Positions 9,118 through 18,759 of a DNA stretch of 64,000 bases are shown here, one piece after another (within the stretch, counting starts at the first letter, position 1; the number at the start of each line of letters is the position of its first letter). The position numbers and the translations under genes are program-made. The notes under the pieces are model-generated. The model searched no databases, had not been told where the DNA came from, and saw only the letters and a program-made list of their open reading frames with translations. This DNA is from Chrysophaeum taylorii. Lineage: Eukaryota > Sar > Pelagophyceae > Pelagomonadales > Pelagomonadaceae. The stretch is taken from contig JAQMWT010000172.1 in assembly GCA_029834535.1 (NCBI GenBank), positions 52,984-116,983 of the forward strand, in the 5' to 3' direction.

Positions 9118-9879
9118 ATGATGGATGCCGCTGTGAAGAAGCGGGTCAAGGTGTTGGTGCAGGAGGGGGACTTGTCTGTGCTGACGTTGCGCAGCGTGCG
9201 GCAGCAGCTCGAGGAGGAGTTTGGGGTGGACTTGTCGGAGGACAAGGCCGAGCTGAAGGCGTGCGTCGAGGAGGCGACGAAGACCCCAACCAAGGAGTCG
9301 GCGTGGAAGAAGAAGACGACGAAGAAGAAGTCTTCTCCAAAGTCGGAGTCGAAGAAGCGTAAGAAGAGCGATGAGACGACGACGGAAATGTCCGGTTTGC
9401 CCGAGGTGAGCGAGGTGCTGAGGGAAGTGGTGGGCGTCGCGCGGGCGAATCATTTTCAGGCGGTCAAGTTGCTGTGGGAGTATATAAAGGGGAATTCGCT
9501 CCAGAGCGAGACAAACAGAAACGTCATCGTTTGCGACGACAAGCTCCGCGCTGTTTTTGGAACTGAGAGCGTGACGTCGTTCGGGATGAACAAGCTCATC
9601 GGGAAGCACTTGACGAAGACGACGACGCCTTCAAAGCGGCCGCGCGTATCGGAGGTCGAGTACCGGGGATCCCCCGAGCTCGCGGAATTCTGCGGCACCA
9701 AGACGAACAACCGGTTCACGATAACCAAGCACCTCTGGGCCCACATAAAGACGAACAACCTCCAAGATCCGGGCGACAAACGGCGAATTGTCTTCGACCA
9801 GACGCTACAAGATCTTTTTAAGGTGAAGGAGTGCACGGCCTTCTCCCTCTCCAAGCTCCTCGCCCAGCACTTTGAGTGA
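9118..9879 (+). CDS. DEK-C plus double SWIB/MDM2 domain protein
   Basis: About 253 residues; paired ATGs at 9118 and 9121 (the open frame starts at a TTG). The N-terminal ~55 residues (VKVLVQEGDLSVLTLRSVRQ then LEEEFGVDLSEDKAELK) fit the DEK C-terminal fold, a DNA-binding winged-helix-like module. A lysine-rich linker (KKKTTKKKSSPKSESKKRKK) may be a nuclear signal. Two SWIB/MDM2 domains follow: HFQAVKLLWEYIKGNSLQ...VIVCDDKLRAVFG...MNKLIGKHL, and RFTITKHLWAHIKTNNLQD...IVFDQTLQDLF...SLSKLLAQHF. SWIB domains occur in chromatin remodellers and, in algae and plants, in plastid nucleoid proteins. The architecture resembles UAF30-like RNA polymerase I upstream factors (DEK-C plus SWIB). A nuclear/nucleolar role is plausible because the next gene is a ribosome-biogenesis helicase. 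Confidence 0.88.
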   Translation: MMDAAVKKRVKVLVQEGDLSVLTLRSVRQQLEEEFGVDLSEDKAELKACVEEATKTPTKESAWKKKTTKKKSSPKSESKKRKKSDETTTEMSGLPEVSEVLREVVGVARANHFQAVKLLWEYIKGNSLQSETNRNVIVCDDKLRAVFGTESVTSFGMNKLIGKHLTKTTTPSKRPRVSEVEYRGSPELAEFCGTKTNNRFTITKHLWAHIKTNNLQDPGDKRRIVFDQTLQDLFKVKECTAFSLSKLLAQHFE

Positions 9880-9907
9880 GTGAGTGAATGAATGAATAAG
9901 ACCCCCC

Positions 9908-9935
9908 CGCCAATTTATGACGTCATAAATTGGCG
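9908..9935. promoter_or_regulatory. 28-bp perfect palindrome with a CRE core (TGACGTCA)
   Basis: Every base from 9908 to 9935 pairs with its mirror. The centre is the cAMP-response-element octamer TGACGTCA (9918-9925), flanked by A/T-rich arms ending in CCAAT on one side and ATTGG on the other. The palindrome ends on the base before the ATG of the DBP3-like gene (9936) and lies 28 bp after the stop of the SWIB gene. It could be a bZIP operator, an mRNA hairpin around the start codon, or a terminator hairpin for the upstream gene. Confidence 0.7.
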
Positions 9936-11312
9936 ATGAAACGGAGTGCGGCCATCGCGAAGCTCGAGGCGAAGCTCGGTCGCGGGCCGACCGATGCCGA
10001 GGTCGATGCCTTCGTCGAGCGGCGCAAAGAAAGAAAAAAACGGCGCAAGAAGGCTGATGATGAGAGCGCCCGGACGTGGGGCGAGGCGCGGTCGTGCCTG
10101 GCCGAATCGCTGGTCGCGGCGTGCGAGGCCAAGGGGTGGCCGGCGCCGACGCCGATCCAGGCCTTGTGCTGGCCGGTCCTCGCTTCCGGGCGCGACGCCG
10201 TCGCCGTCGCCGAGACCGGGTCCGGAAAGACTCTGGCCTTCGCACTCCCGGCGCTGTCCCGATGCGACGCGTCGAAGCTATCGATGCTCGTGCTATCGCC
10301 GACGCGCGAGCTCGCGCAGCAGTCGTTCGAGGTCGTCGACGAAATGGCCCGGGTGGTCGGAGCGCGGGCGGCCGTCGCCTTCGGCGGCGTGGCCAAGGCG
10401 CGCCAGGCGTCGGCGATCGAGAAATGCTCGATCCTCGTCGCGACGCCGGGCCGACTCTGGGACCTCGTCGAGCACTCGACACTCCTCGGTGACTGCTCGT
10501 TCGTCGTCCTCGACGAAGCCGACAGGATGCTGGACATGGGATTCGTCCAGGTGGTGCGATCGATCCTCTCGAAAACACCGCCCGAGCGCCAAACGGCCAT
10601 GTTCAGCGCGACCTGGCCGCCGGAGGTTCGCGCGATCGCGGCCGAGATGATGCGCTCTCCGGTCAAGGTGAGTACGGCCCCCGAAGAGCCGACCGCGAAC
10701 GCCGCCGTGAGCCAAACAGTCGTCGTCTGCGAGGAGCGGCGCCGCGACTCGAAGCTTCTGGAAACTCTCTCGCGCTTCTACTCGGACCGAGACTTCGACG
10801 GCTCCAAGACGATCGTTTTCGGGCTCTACAAGAAGGAATGTGCGCGCCTCGAAGGCTATTTGAACCGGAACGGCTGGACCTGCGTCGCGATACACGGCGA
10901 CATGACTCAGGCGAGCCGGACGAAGGCATTCGACGATTTTAGATCTGGCAGGGCTCCGGTGCTAGTAGCCACCGACGTCGCCGCGCGAGGCTTGGACATT
11001 CCCGCTGTCTCCCTCGTCCTCAACTACTCCTTTCCCCTCACGATCGAGGACTACGTCCACCGCGTAGGTCGCACCGGCCGCGCCGGCAAATCCGGCACGG
11101 CGATCACATTCTTCCACGGCAATCAACACGAAAAGGCTCTCGCCGGCGCGCTCCAGAACATTCTCCGTCAGAACGACCAGCCTATTCCCGACGACCTCAA
11201 AAAGTTTGGAAACACCGTCAAAAAGAAGTCCCACGCCCTCTACGGCGACTTTGGACCAAAAGCCACCGCAGCACCTCTTAAAAAGCCTACGAAGATCACC
11301 TTTGACGATTAG
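9936..11312 (+). CDS. DEAD-box RNA helicase, DBP3-like
   Basis: ATP-dependent RNA helicase, 458 residues from the ATG at 9936. All core motifs are present in order: Q motif WPAPTPIQ, motif I AETGSGKT, Ia PTRELA, GG region, Ib TPGRL, motif II DEAD, motif III SAT, motif IV IVFG, motif V ATDVAARGLD and motif VI HRVGRTGRAG. The N-terminus is a basic, Lys/Arg-rich region (RRKERKKRRKKAD). The C-terminal KKFGNTVKKKSHALYGDF closely resembles the end of yeast Dbp3 (KFG-TVKKK-H--YG), a nucleolar helicase in pre-rRNA (ITS1) processing. The gene lies 56 bp after the SWIB gene on the same strand, with the palindrome between them. The frame is open to a TTG at 9930. Confidence 0.92.
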   Translation: MKRSAAIAKLEAKLGRGPTDAEVDAFVERRKERKKRRKKADDESARTWGEARSCLAESLVAACEAKGWPAPTPIQALCWPVLASGRDAVAVAETGSGKTLAFALPALSRCDASKLSMLVLSPTRELAQQSFEVVDEMARVVGARAAVAFGGVAKARQASAIEKCSILVATPGRLWDLVEHSTLLGDCSFVVLDEADRMLDMGFVQVVRSILSKTPPERQTAMFSATWPPEVRAIAAEMMRSPVKVSTAPEEPTANAAVSQTVVVCEERRRDSKLLETLSRFYSDRDFDGSKTIVFGLYKKECARLEGYLNRNGWTCVAIHGDMTQASRTKAFDDFRSGRAPVLVATDVAARGLDIPAVSLVLNYSFPLTIEDYVHRVGRTGRAGKSGTAITFFHGNQHEKALAGALQNILRQNDQPIPDDLKKFGNTVKKKSHALYGDFGPKATAAPLKKPTKITFDD

Positions 11313-11430
11313 TAGCGAGTCTACTTACCGAGACCGAATCGACGCCGCCGCCGCCGCCGCCGGTTAGTATAGGCGACGACTTTTTTTTCTTCTTGCCGAC
11401 ACGGTGTAATTTCGATCGATCGACGTCCAG

Positions 11431-11474
<44 letters not shown>

Positions 11475-12137
11475 GGCTGTTCGGGAGGAGGATGAAATGA
11501 GGAGGAGGAGAGGCATGGGCTATTGGTCGCGAAGCGTGTGGCGCGCGCCGATGACGAGAATAATGGCGACGGCGAAAACCACTTAGGAGGATAGGAGCCC
11601 CCGCATGGAGGTGTGCCAATTACCCCCGGATATTCTTCAATGCGACCGGTGTGGGGTCGGTCGTCGTCCGATTTCACCGGTCCGAAAATGATCAGGTGGC
11701 ATCCAGAGGGGGGGGTCTTTCCGGTTCTTGAATGATAGTCGTCTCCACGGACTCCCCCCCGACACCGGACCTTCCGTAGAGCTCTGCTATCCGGACATCC
11801 TGCACGCCCAAACTTTTTAGTTTAGATGAGGTGTCTGCGTCCTATACCTCTCTCCCACAGGCGTTTTGATGTAGTGTCGGGAGCTTGAATGAGAAGGAAA
11901 GCGGCACCCGATGAGCGACCGAAGCGCGCCTTGAGCCCGCAACGCCCTTGTCCTCCTGGGCTTTGAGTGTGTGACTACGTCTACATCGTCGGCTTTCTTC
12001 TTCTTCTTGGGAGGTGGTGGTGGTGGTGGCGCGCAGGCAAGCCGAGCTCCAGCAGCTCGAGGTCCACGCCCAGAGTACTGGATTCGTGCACGTTCGCCGC
12101 CTTCCGCCACTTAGCCCGCTGCGCGTCCAACGGCCGC
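11313..12137. repeat. Intergenic stretch with (CTG)14 tract, no gene recognised
   Basis: Contains a GCC run near 11341-11364 and a CTG/CAG run of about 14 units (11432-11474). On the minus strand the latter reads as a 14-Gln tract in a 118-residue frame (11321-11677) that otherwise shows no familiar sequence. The block 11700-12000 has no convincing coding signal. Confidence 0.55.
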
Positions 12138-12857
12138 TAGCTGCCCGTGCCGCCGACCTCGTCGCGCCTGAGGAAGTGCCGGTAGTTGTCCAGCTTCTTC
12201 GCGTCCCAAACGGCGCGGCCGTCCGAGTTCTGCATCACGTCGCCCTGCTCGTCGAGCTTGGCGAACTTCGGCGGATGATGGACCGTGCCCTCAATTTGCG
12301 CTGTCGCAAGGTCCAGAACGAGCTCCTTGTTGACCGGAAGCTTCGTCTCCCGCATTTTCTCGACGAGCGAGACGATCTGGTCTCTCGCGGGTAGTAGCAG
12401 GTCGGGCCCTGGACTTTGCGCTCGAAATCGTCGTTGGAAGTATTCTCGGCGTATGCCCTGACCGAGTTTTCCACCCACTTCGCGTCTTCGCCGTAGAACT
12501 TGTAGTTGCAATCGTCCATGATCTTCTTCTCAACGCCCCGATTTGATTTCCCCCGGCAGCCAGGACGACCGCCCACTTCTCGCTCGTCTTCTTGATCCAC
12601 AGGCGCTCCTCGAGCGGCAACTCCGGCGGCGCGTGCCCCTTGATCATCTCCTCGGCCCCGGCATCCTTCAGCTTCTTAACCCGCTTTGCGACCGCTGTGT
12701 AGCTGACGTCCAATTGCGCGCCCGAGTTTTCGGACTGAGCCTTTCTAAAAGCACGCTTCAGTCCTCCACCAAGCCCTATGACTCGGATGGCGGCATCGCG
12801 GACGAGCTGAGACTTGTCCACGACGATGGGTTTTGGCGCCTCAACCTCCATTCGCAA
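12138..12857 (-). pseudogene. Frame-broken gene of an unrecognised family
   Basis: Three overlapping minus-strand frames read as one protein interrupted by two frameshifts. 12857 down to ~12550 starts with MRMEVEAPKPIVVDKSQLVR and contains SYTAVAKRVKKLKDAG and ERLWIKKTSEKW. A second frame continues with MDDCNYKFYGEDAKWVEN. A third holds LVEKMRETKLPVNKELVLDL and ends with KLDNYRHFLRRDEVGG and a stop near 12138. The YTAVAKRVKKLK part could be a helix-turn-helix. The product is not recognised. It abuts the hAT-like element (from 12921), so it may be another decayed transposon gene, though it lies outside the terminal repeats of that element. Confidence 0.5.
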
Positions 12858-12920
12858 GCATTTTCGACGCCAGGCAGAGATTTTTTCCTTACAAATTATT
12901 TCTGCGAAGCCTAAAGTAAT

Positions 12921-15865
12921 CAGCGTTTTGGGAACTCACTTCAGCAAGTGAACGTGAACCACTTCACCAGCCACGCAATATTGGTGAAGTGATTTGAAGT
13001 GAACACGTCACCCTACGTGGCCAACCTTTGTGAAGTGAACGCCACTTTTTTTTTTTTTTAACGCCAGCGTCGTCGGTCCCTGCCGCGCCCCGTCAGTTCC
13101 GCGCCCCCCGCGCGCTGTTGCCTAGGTCTGGTGCTCTTAGATTCATTCGCGTTTTGGGGCCAAGGAGGAGTTGCCCTGGATGGGGTTCAGTGTTTCTTAC
13201 TTTAGGCGATGTGAACGACCTCAGTATCTTCGTCTGGTTCTTCCTCATCAACCTCCATCTCAAAAGAGTCTTCGCGGATGGAGATCCCGGCGTTTTTGGA
13301 AAACTCGGTCTCGTGTCCGAGGTCCCTGTACTTAACCAGTGCCGCCGCAATGAAGAAATTCTTGTTCGTGCGCAGTATACTGGCAACTTTGTCCGTCTCG
13401 TCCGCGCCGAGCAACGTGTTTCTTTCCCTCGGTCAGGACAAGATTTCCAATGCTCAGGCAGCGCTCGCAGTAGCTCTGCGCGCCATGTGTACCAACTGAA
13501 CCCTTATAGGCTCTCTCCACGTCCGGAAGGAAGGAACCCATACTGCTGCATGGTGAGCGGTCAATACAGCTTTCAACATCGTCGAGCACAGCCAGATCTG
13601 TGAAGCCGACTTCATCCTTCTTCTCAAGTTCAGGATAATGCTCTTTCCAGTTGAGCGATCTCGAGAACCTGATCCTTTGAGTGTTTGAAGACCTGTTCAA
13701 ACTCCACATTGAAATCGGGCATCTGGTTCTCAGGCATAGCAAAAGAAGGCACGTCGCCACTGATGTCGTCGTCCCAAGCGTTGGGTGCGTCGAGTGCCGC
13801 CAAGAGGCTGCGGACAGGCGCAGACTCGGAGGAAGCCTTTGCGTTTTCGTGGTGGAATGCAGTCCGTGCGTAATCACATATTCTTGCTTGCGCAACTTCC
13901 TGGCCTGAGCTCTCTGATTGGACGACGACAGGTGCCGGCAGTTGATAGTCCGAAAGTCAAGAAGGAAGGTAATCAGCTCGCGGTCGTTGAATTCGTAGTT
14001 GAAGTGACGCACGTAGTTTTCATTATTCCCGCAAAACCGACGCTCACATTCGAGAATAGCCCGTTCAAGACAGATTTTGCCGGTCTCGCTGAGGTCGTCA
14101 ACATCGAGACAGTCTTACGTGGCATGGATTTCGCAGTTATGTTCGGGAGATCAATGACTTCTAGCGTCCCAGCTCGCAGAGACTCGATCATGTTGTGCTT
14201 GATCAATGCGGCTCACGCCCCCAGGTATAAGTGTTCATGTTGCACGAATACAACGGCCTCGTCCGTTATAGCAAAAATCGCCTCGAATTCAGCCAACGCC
14301 ACCCATTGCTCATCACTGATTTTCCAGGGTAGTCCAATGTTGGTAGCCGTGTACAGTTTAAGCACGCGGTGCATACGCCGCAAGGAACGAATAAGTTGGT
14401 ATCGCGCCCGGAACCTCGTCTTATTGAGGTCGAGCTTGAGCTTCGGCGATTTATTCCCCCGGCTGTAATGGCAAAAGCGCATGCAGATCCTTCAAACGTG
14501 TGCCGCCGTAAGAAAAGTACTTGGCTCCATCGTGGGCACTGTCAGCAGCTCGTGGCCAGCTGGGAATGGAGTGATCACCTGCTTGCCTCTGGATCGTGCC
14601 ACATGCCGCTGCCGAGATTTTTGAGATATCATGCATGTCACATGCTTCGACCTCAACAAAAAATTCTTCGGCGACGCCAATTTGGGAGCCCGGTCTTGAA
14701 CAATGGTTGCGGTTGCCAAATCGATGTCCATTCCCGCACGCTCCGCGACCACAGAACGGAGCAGAGAAGCCGTGCCGGAATCGGTTCCTTCGTCAGCTGG
14801 AACGAGGCCCACGCACACCGTCTCAACGCCACTCTAATCGGGCCAGATGAAGGATAGGCCAATGGCCTGTCGCTCGAACTTCTTATCCTTGAGTGTCCCG
14901 CCGTCATGCAGCACACACCTGGGCGAATGGATTCCCGAAAGCCGCTTCATAAATAACACTCCGTAACGACGTGCTTCAAGATTCGAACAACAAAACAACG
15001 ATATTCCGCGTCCACCCATTCAAACAGTGCCTTTCGAGTCATGAACGGGCATTGCCTTTCCCGCCACCGCCGCGGCAATACGCCTCAATTAGGTTGCGAT
15101 GATCTTCGTCGTCGAAGGTGCGCTTGGAAATCCGCTGCGACGTGTACACGTAGTGCCGAGCCGAGAACGCCATCTGGGAAGAGTGCTTTGCCTGGCTGGG
15201 CATGGCCATGAAGTATCTCTTAATATCCGATTTACCCTTCGAGGCTGCCACAACGCCCACGGCCGTTATAAAAAACGCCCTCCTTTTCTTGGTCTGTCTT
15301 CTGTTTCTTGGTGAGCTGTTGACGTCCCAGCTCGTCGAATCCTCCTCCTCCGGATGCGCAGCCTTGAAGTGGGCCGGCCCCAAGAGGGCTTGGTCGTCTG
15401 TCTGCTACGTGCCTTTCTTGAAGTCTCTCGTCACCTTCAGGCGCTCCCAGCACCGGATACACACATGCGTCGTCGCCTTCCCACTGGTCAGTCAACGCGG
15501 TGGTCAGGATGATGTTCCTTCAGTCGACGCACGCAGTCCCACCACACCTTGGAAAAACCTGGTTGTTGATCGTCCTTTTTTGGTGCCGGGCGTGTTTTCC
15601 ACGTCACAACATCGACGTCGCAATCGGCTCGTTCTTGTGAACTTCCTCCATCTGTTAACACCGCGTTTAAATTCCTCCTCATCATCAACATTATCCTCCA
15701 CCTCCAGGTAGCGCGGCTCGACTTCGCTCATCAGCAGACGGGGTCCCGGTCAGGCCGTCAGCCAAAGTGAATGAACGTGAAGAAGTGAACATTGGACTTC
15801 GGACGAAAATTTTCGGTGAAGTGAAGTGAAGTGAAGTGAGCCCAGTGAATTAATTCCCAACGCTG
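12921..15865 (-). mobile_element. Decayed hAT-like DNA transposon
   Basis: The left end starts CAGCGTTTTGGGAACTCA at 12921 and the right end, read in reverse, starts CAGCGTTGGGAATTAATTCA at 15865, a hAT-type imperfect terminal inverted repeat. Subterminal regions on both sides are dense in the motif TTCACTT/AAGTGAA, a typical array of transposase-binding repeats. The interior carries only a broken minus-strand gene (separate entry). An 8-bp target duplication is not clear: the left flank AAAGTAAT and the right flank one base out, TTACTAAT, match at 5 of 8 positions. Both ends are shared with a much smaller element at 35303-35655. Superfamily assignment rests on the end sequence and on a BED-finger remnant in the interior. 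Confidence 0.75.
13200..15731 (-). pseudogene. hAT transposase remnant with BED-type zinc finger
   Basis: Minus-strand fragments in several frames follow each other in the order expected of a BED/hAT transposase. First is an acidic N-terminus (15731-15504). Then come SKVWWDCVRRLKEHHPD and a finger with THVCIRCWERLK...HFKAAHPEEED (C-x2-C and H-x4-H), interrupted by an in-frame TAG at 15405-15407. A helical domain follows (15383-15039), then HDISKISAAACG near 14630 and a C-terminal part ending with EVDEEEPDEDTEVVHIA near 13205. At least five frame changes or stops separate them, so no full transposase is made. Nothing here allows autonomous movement. Confidence 0.65.
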
Positions 15866-15904
15866 GTTACTAATAATGCAGCAGCAGGTGACACGCGACG
15901 CAGT

Positions 15905-16426
15905 TTGTTGGGTTGCGCGAGGGAGTTCGAGGTAGGGCTCGCCGCGGGGCTCGTCCTCGCGATGGCCGACCCCGCGATGCTGCGGGCGGCGGCGGCGTGT
16001 GGGTCGTCGTTGTATCGCGGCGAGGCGCACCCTCACGGAGTACTCCGCTTAGCCTTGGATCGGCGGGGGATCTTTTGGATCCGGCGACCTACGGGAGCGC
16101 GGCGGCGGCGGCGGCGTACTTCGCCGAGCTCGACTCGAGGTTTCCTGTCTCGAGGTCGCACATCGCGACCGCCGACCCCGAGGTGGCCGCCGCCTGGGGT
16201 TACGTCGCGTCGGCGCGGCCGCTCGCAAACCCGCTTCGCTACGCGTGGCCGACTCGATGTGCCCAATTAATTCTGGGGGGAGGGCGTCGGGGCGACCGAA
16301 TTACGGATCGACGAGGGTCTCGCGGACGCGCTCCGCCTGGGGAGAGAGGTGATGTTCGAAGGCCCCTTTATCGTGGTTCCGCGGCAACTCGAATCCCGAT
16401 TCCGCCGCCTCGTGCTCTGCCTTTGA
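15905..16426 (+). pseudogene. 5'-truncated, frame-shifted gene fragment beside the hAT element
   Basis: Three plus-strand frames join as one coding remnant. The first is FEVGLAAGLVLAMADPAMLR to HPHGVLRLALD (15905-16060). The second is LLDPATYGSAAAAAAYFAEL to ANPLRYAWPTR (16070-16258). The third is GATELRIDEGLADALRLGRE to RLVLCL and a TGA at 16424-16426. Either two small frameshifts or two tiny introns separate them. The 5' end stops 40 bp from the right end of the transposon, which may have removed or displaced the start. Family not recognised. Confidence 0.45.
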
Positions 16427-16430
16427 TGAA

Positions 16431-18518
16431 CTAGAGGGCGTAGGAGGCGAAGGCGCAGGGGTAGCAGACGCGAACGGGGGAAAAGTAGCCCATGGAGGGG
16501 AGGGAAATGCGCCTGTCCTGGAGTTTGAGGGTCTGGGCGATACCGTCTCCCGCGACCGCGTCGCCCGCCGGCGCGCAGAACGCGCAGACGACCTCGCCGC
16601 ACGCGCGGCAGTGGTGGGTTGCGGATGCGCGGGCCGAGTCGGAGCCGGGCGAAATGTTGGTCCAGGTGACATCCGAGCCGCAGCACGCGCAATTGGTGGT
16701 GGCAGGCCTTTTGAAGGAGGGCGGGGTTCGGCGAGCGGGGGTGCGGCCGCGGGCCCAGCGCGCCGCGCGGAGCGCGTCGAGGTGGGCCTCGATGTGGTGG
16801 TCGTCGACCGCTCTCGGCGCTACGATGATGTGGTTCAAATGGGTGTTGAGGGAGTTGTGGTCCCCGAGGACGGGGGCGTACGAGGCATCTTTCTGTCTGA
16901 GGTAGAGAATCCTCCCGGGCACTACGAGACGCTCCTCGTCTCGAGCCGGCGGTGACTCCAGCTCCAAATATTTGTCGTCGTCCTCGGGGGCCTCGCTCGG
17001 CGATTCGTCCGCAAGGGGGGTATTATTCTGATCGTGCATCATGGCGTTGGCCTTGCCGAGGTCCTTGAGGTGCTTGGCGAGCAAGGCCTTATCTTCGGCG
17101 AGACGGCGCTTAAAATTGGCGTCGTCGGAAACGAGGTCCCTCGCCAACGCGGCGCAGTTCGAGTCCGAGAGCCGCGGGACCAGATCGTCTCTGTGGACGA
17201 CGCTGAGGACACGGTCCTTCAATGCGTCGGCGAGGCAAGGAGAGACGCAAGCAGGAGGCGCGAAGCAGACGCAGGTCGCTGGCTTGTCGAGAAGCGCGGC
17301 CAATACCGCGGCGACGCCCGCGCCCATCGAATGTCCCACGATCTCCAGCTCAAACCCGGCATCGAAGAGGGTCTCCAGCACCTTCCGTGCCCCGCACTTG
17401 TCGAGGATCGCGCGCGCGGCCGCCAGCATGCCGCAGTGCGCGTACCCGCCGTTCGTTCTGGCTCGAGACGCGTCCGAGTTGATCAGCCAATCGGTCGAGG
17501 TCGCCGACCCCCGCACGCTCAGGAGGGCCTTGTCTTTCCGGAGGGCGAGGCACCACGCGGGGAAGGGCGTCGGCGGCGCCGAGGGAACGTAGCATTTCGC
17601 GTCGGCGCGGGAGGCTCCGACGCACGCGACCAGAGTCCAACCCGCTCGACGACAGACGCGGCTCGCGTACCACGCCGACCAGTCCTCGCCGTCGTGGGGC
17701 GCGCGGAGCTGCCGGGCCACGTAGAGCCACTGTGCCGCGCCGATCGCCGCGGCCGCGGCGTCGAGGGCCGCGTCGATACCCCCCTCCTCCTCGGAAACTT
17801 CCGGCGCCGGAAGCGAAAACAGTCTCTCTAACGCGGTCGCGCACCCAAAGTAGTACAGCTGTAACGCCAGCTCCGAGGCCTCGCGCGTCGTGCTCAGCTT
17901 TCCCGCGAGCGTCGTGCCTTGGGCCTTGAAAAAGTGGCGCCGCAGAACGGGGACAACGCGGTCGCACACGACGCGAGTCTGCGGCGAAACGAGAGTCGCC
18001 GCGAGACCTCCCGCCTCGAACGCCCTGTACGCGTACGTCGCCACGCTCCCGTATGACGTCAGCCGCAAAGCCTGCACGGCGAGGGGCGCGAGCCGCCGCG
18101 CCGTCGCGCCCGCGCCCGTCGGGGCTTCGGCACTGTCGGGTCGCGGAAAACACTCGACCCGAGAATCTTCGAAATAGGCCTCGACGTTCGCGAGGTGACT
18201 CCGCGACAACGCATCGCGGAACTCGCTCACGTTCGCCGCGACGCAGGTCGCGAGGCACGGAACCCGGCATACGGTCTGCTTCCCGCGCGACGACGACTCG
18301 CCGGCCCGCGCGTCCACGACGGCGTCGGACACCTCGATCCGCGCCTTGCAATTCCCGCACACGCGTCGCATGCACGCGCGGCACGTCGTCAGGGACAACG
18401 CGAGCGCGAGGCTTCCGCACCGCCCGCACGGCTCCGACCCGACCAAACTCTTCGCGCTCTCCGCGCCCTCCAGCACCTGCTTGGAGACATTCGCAGCGTG
18501 CTCACGAAGCCGACGCAT
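16431..18518 (-). CDS. Class 3 lipase with FYVE-type zinc fingers
   Basis: About 695 residues from the ATG at 18518; the frame is open another 76 codons to a TTG at 18746 and includes a hydrophobic stretch (DWGFLFYFL), so an upstream exon is possible. An N-terminal Cys-rich region (EPCGRCGSL, TTCRACMRRVCGNC) looks like a partial FYVE/RING-like finger. The middle holds a lipase-3 alpha/beta hydrolase domain: LRKDKALLSVRGSAT, DWLINSD, GYAHCGM and the nucleophile elbow VGHSMGAG (near 17322-17340), then CFAPPAC. Possible catalytic partners are in HRDDLVPRL. The C-terminus is a FYVE-like finger (NCACCGSDV, HHCRACGEVVCAFC, RVCYPCA), expected to bind phosphatidylinositol 3-phosphate on endosomes. 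Family members hydrolyse tri- or diacylglycerols. The combination suggests an endosomal lipid hydrolase. Confidence 0.82.
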   Translation of the reverse strand: MRRLREHAANVSKQVLEGAESAKSLVGSEPCGRCGSLALALSLTTCRACMRRVCGNCKARIEVSDAVVDARAGESSSRGKQTVCRVPCLATCVAANVSEFRDALSRSHLANVEAYFEDSRVECFPRPDSAEAPTGAGATARRLAPLAVQALRLTSYGSVATYAYRAFEAGGLAATLVSPQTRVVCDRVVPVLRRHFFKAQGTTLAGKLSTTREASELALQLYYFGCATALERLFSLPAPEVSEEEGGIDAALDAAAAAIGAAQWLYVARQLRAPHDGEDWSAWYASRVCRRAGWTLVACVGASRADAKCYVPSAPPTPFPAWCLALRKDKALLSVRGSATSTDWLINSDASRARTNGGYAHCGMLAAARAILDKCGARKVLETLFDAGFELEIVGHSMGAGVAAVLAALLDKPATCVCFAPPACVSPCLADALKDRVLSVVHRDDLVPRLSDSNCAALARDLVSDDANFKRRLAEDKALLAKHLKDLGKANAMMHDQNNTPLADESPSEAPEDDDKYLELESPPARDEERLVVPGRILYLRQKDASYAPVLGDHNSLNTHLNHIIVAPRAVDDHHIEAHLDALRAARWARGRTPARRTPPSFKRPATTNCACCGSDVTWTNISPGSDSARASATHHCRACGEVVCAFCAPAGDAVAGDGIAQTLKLQDRRISLPSMGYFSPVRVCYPCAFASYAL

Positions 18519-18759
18519 GAGAAAATAGAAGAGAAACCCCCAGTCGACCAAAAAGGCCCGATGGGCATATTTCCACAAAATCGACGCCAGTATAATACCG
18601 CGAGGAACGCGGCGGTTCCTCCGGGAAAGCGCTCGAGAGCCTCCTCCAAAAGGCTCGAGAGACGCAAAGACCGTCTGTTGCGTTACCAAGCTTGAGAGAG
18701 AGCCGCTCGACGACCTGACCTCGGACGCATCATGAACCAACCTCAAGGGACACGACGAC

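Noticed and set aside
7934-9121. 395-residue plus-strand ORF
   Set aside because: Antisense of the JmjC gene; Arg/Pro-rich and lacking any domain.
11321-11677. 118-residue minus-strand ORF with 14 Gln
   Set aside because: Gln tract is the CTG microsatellite; the flanking protein sequence has no recognisable or conserved-looking content.
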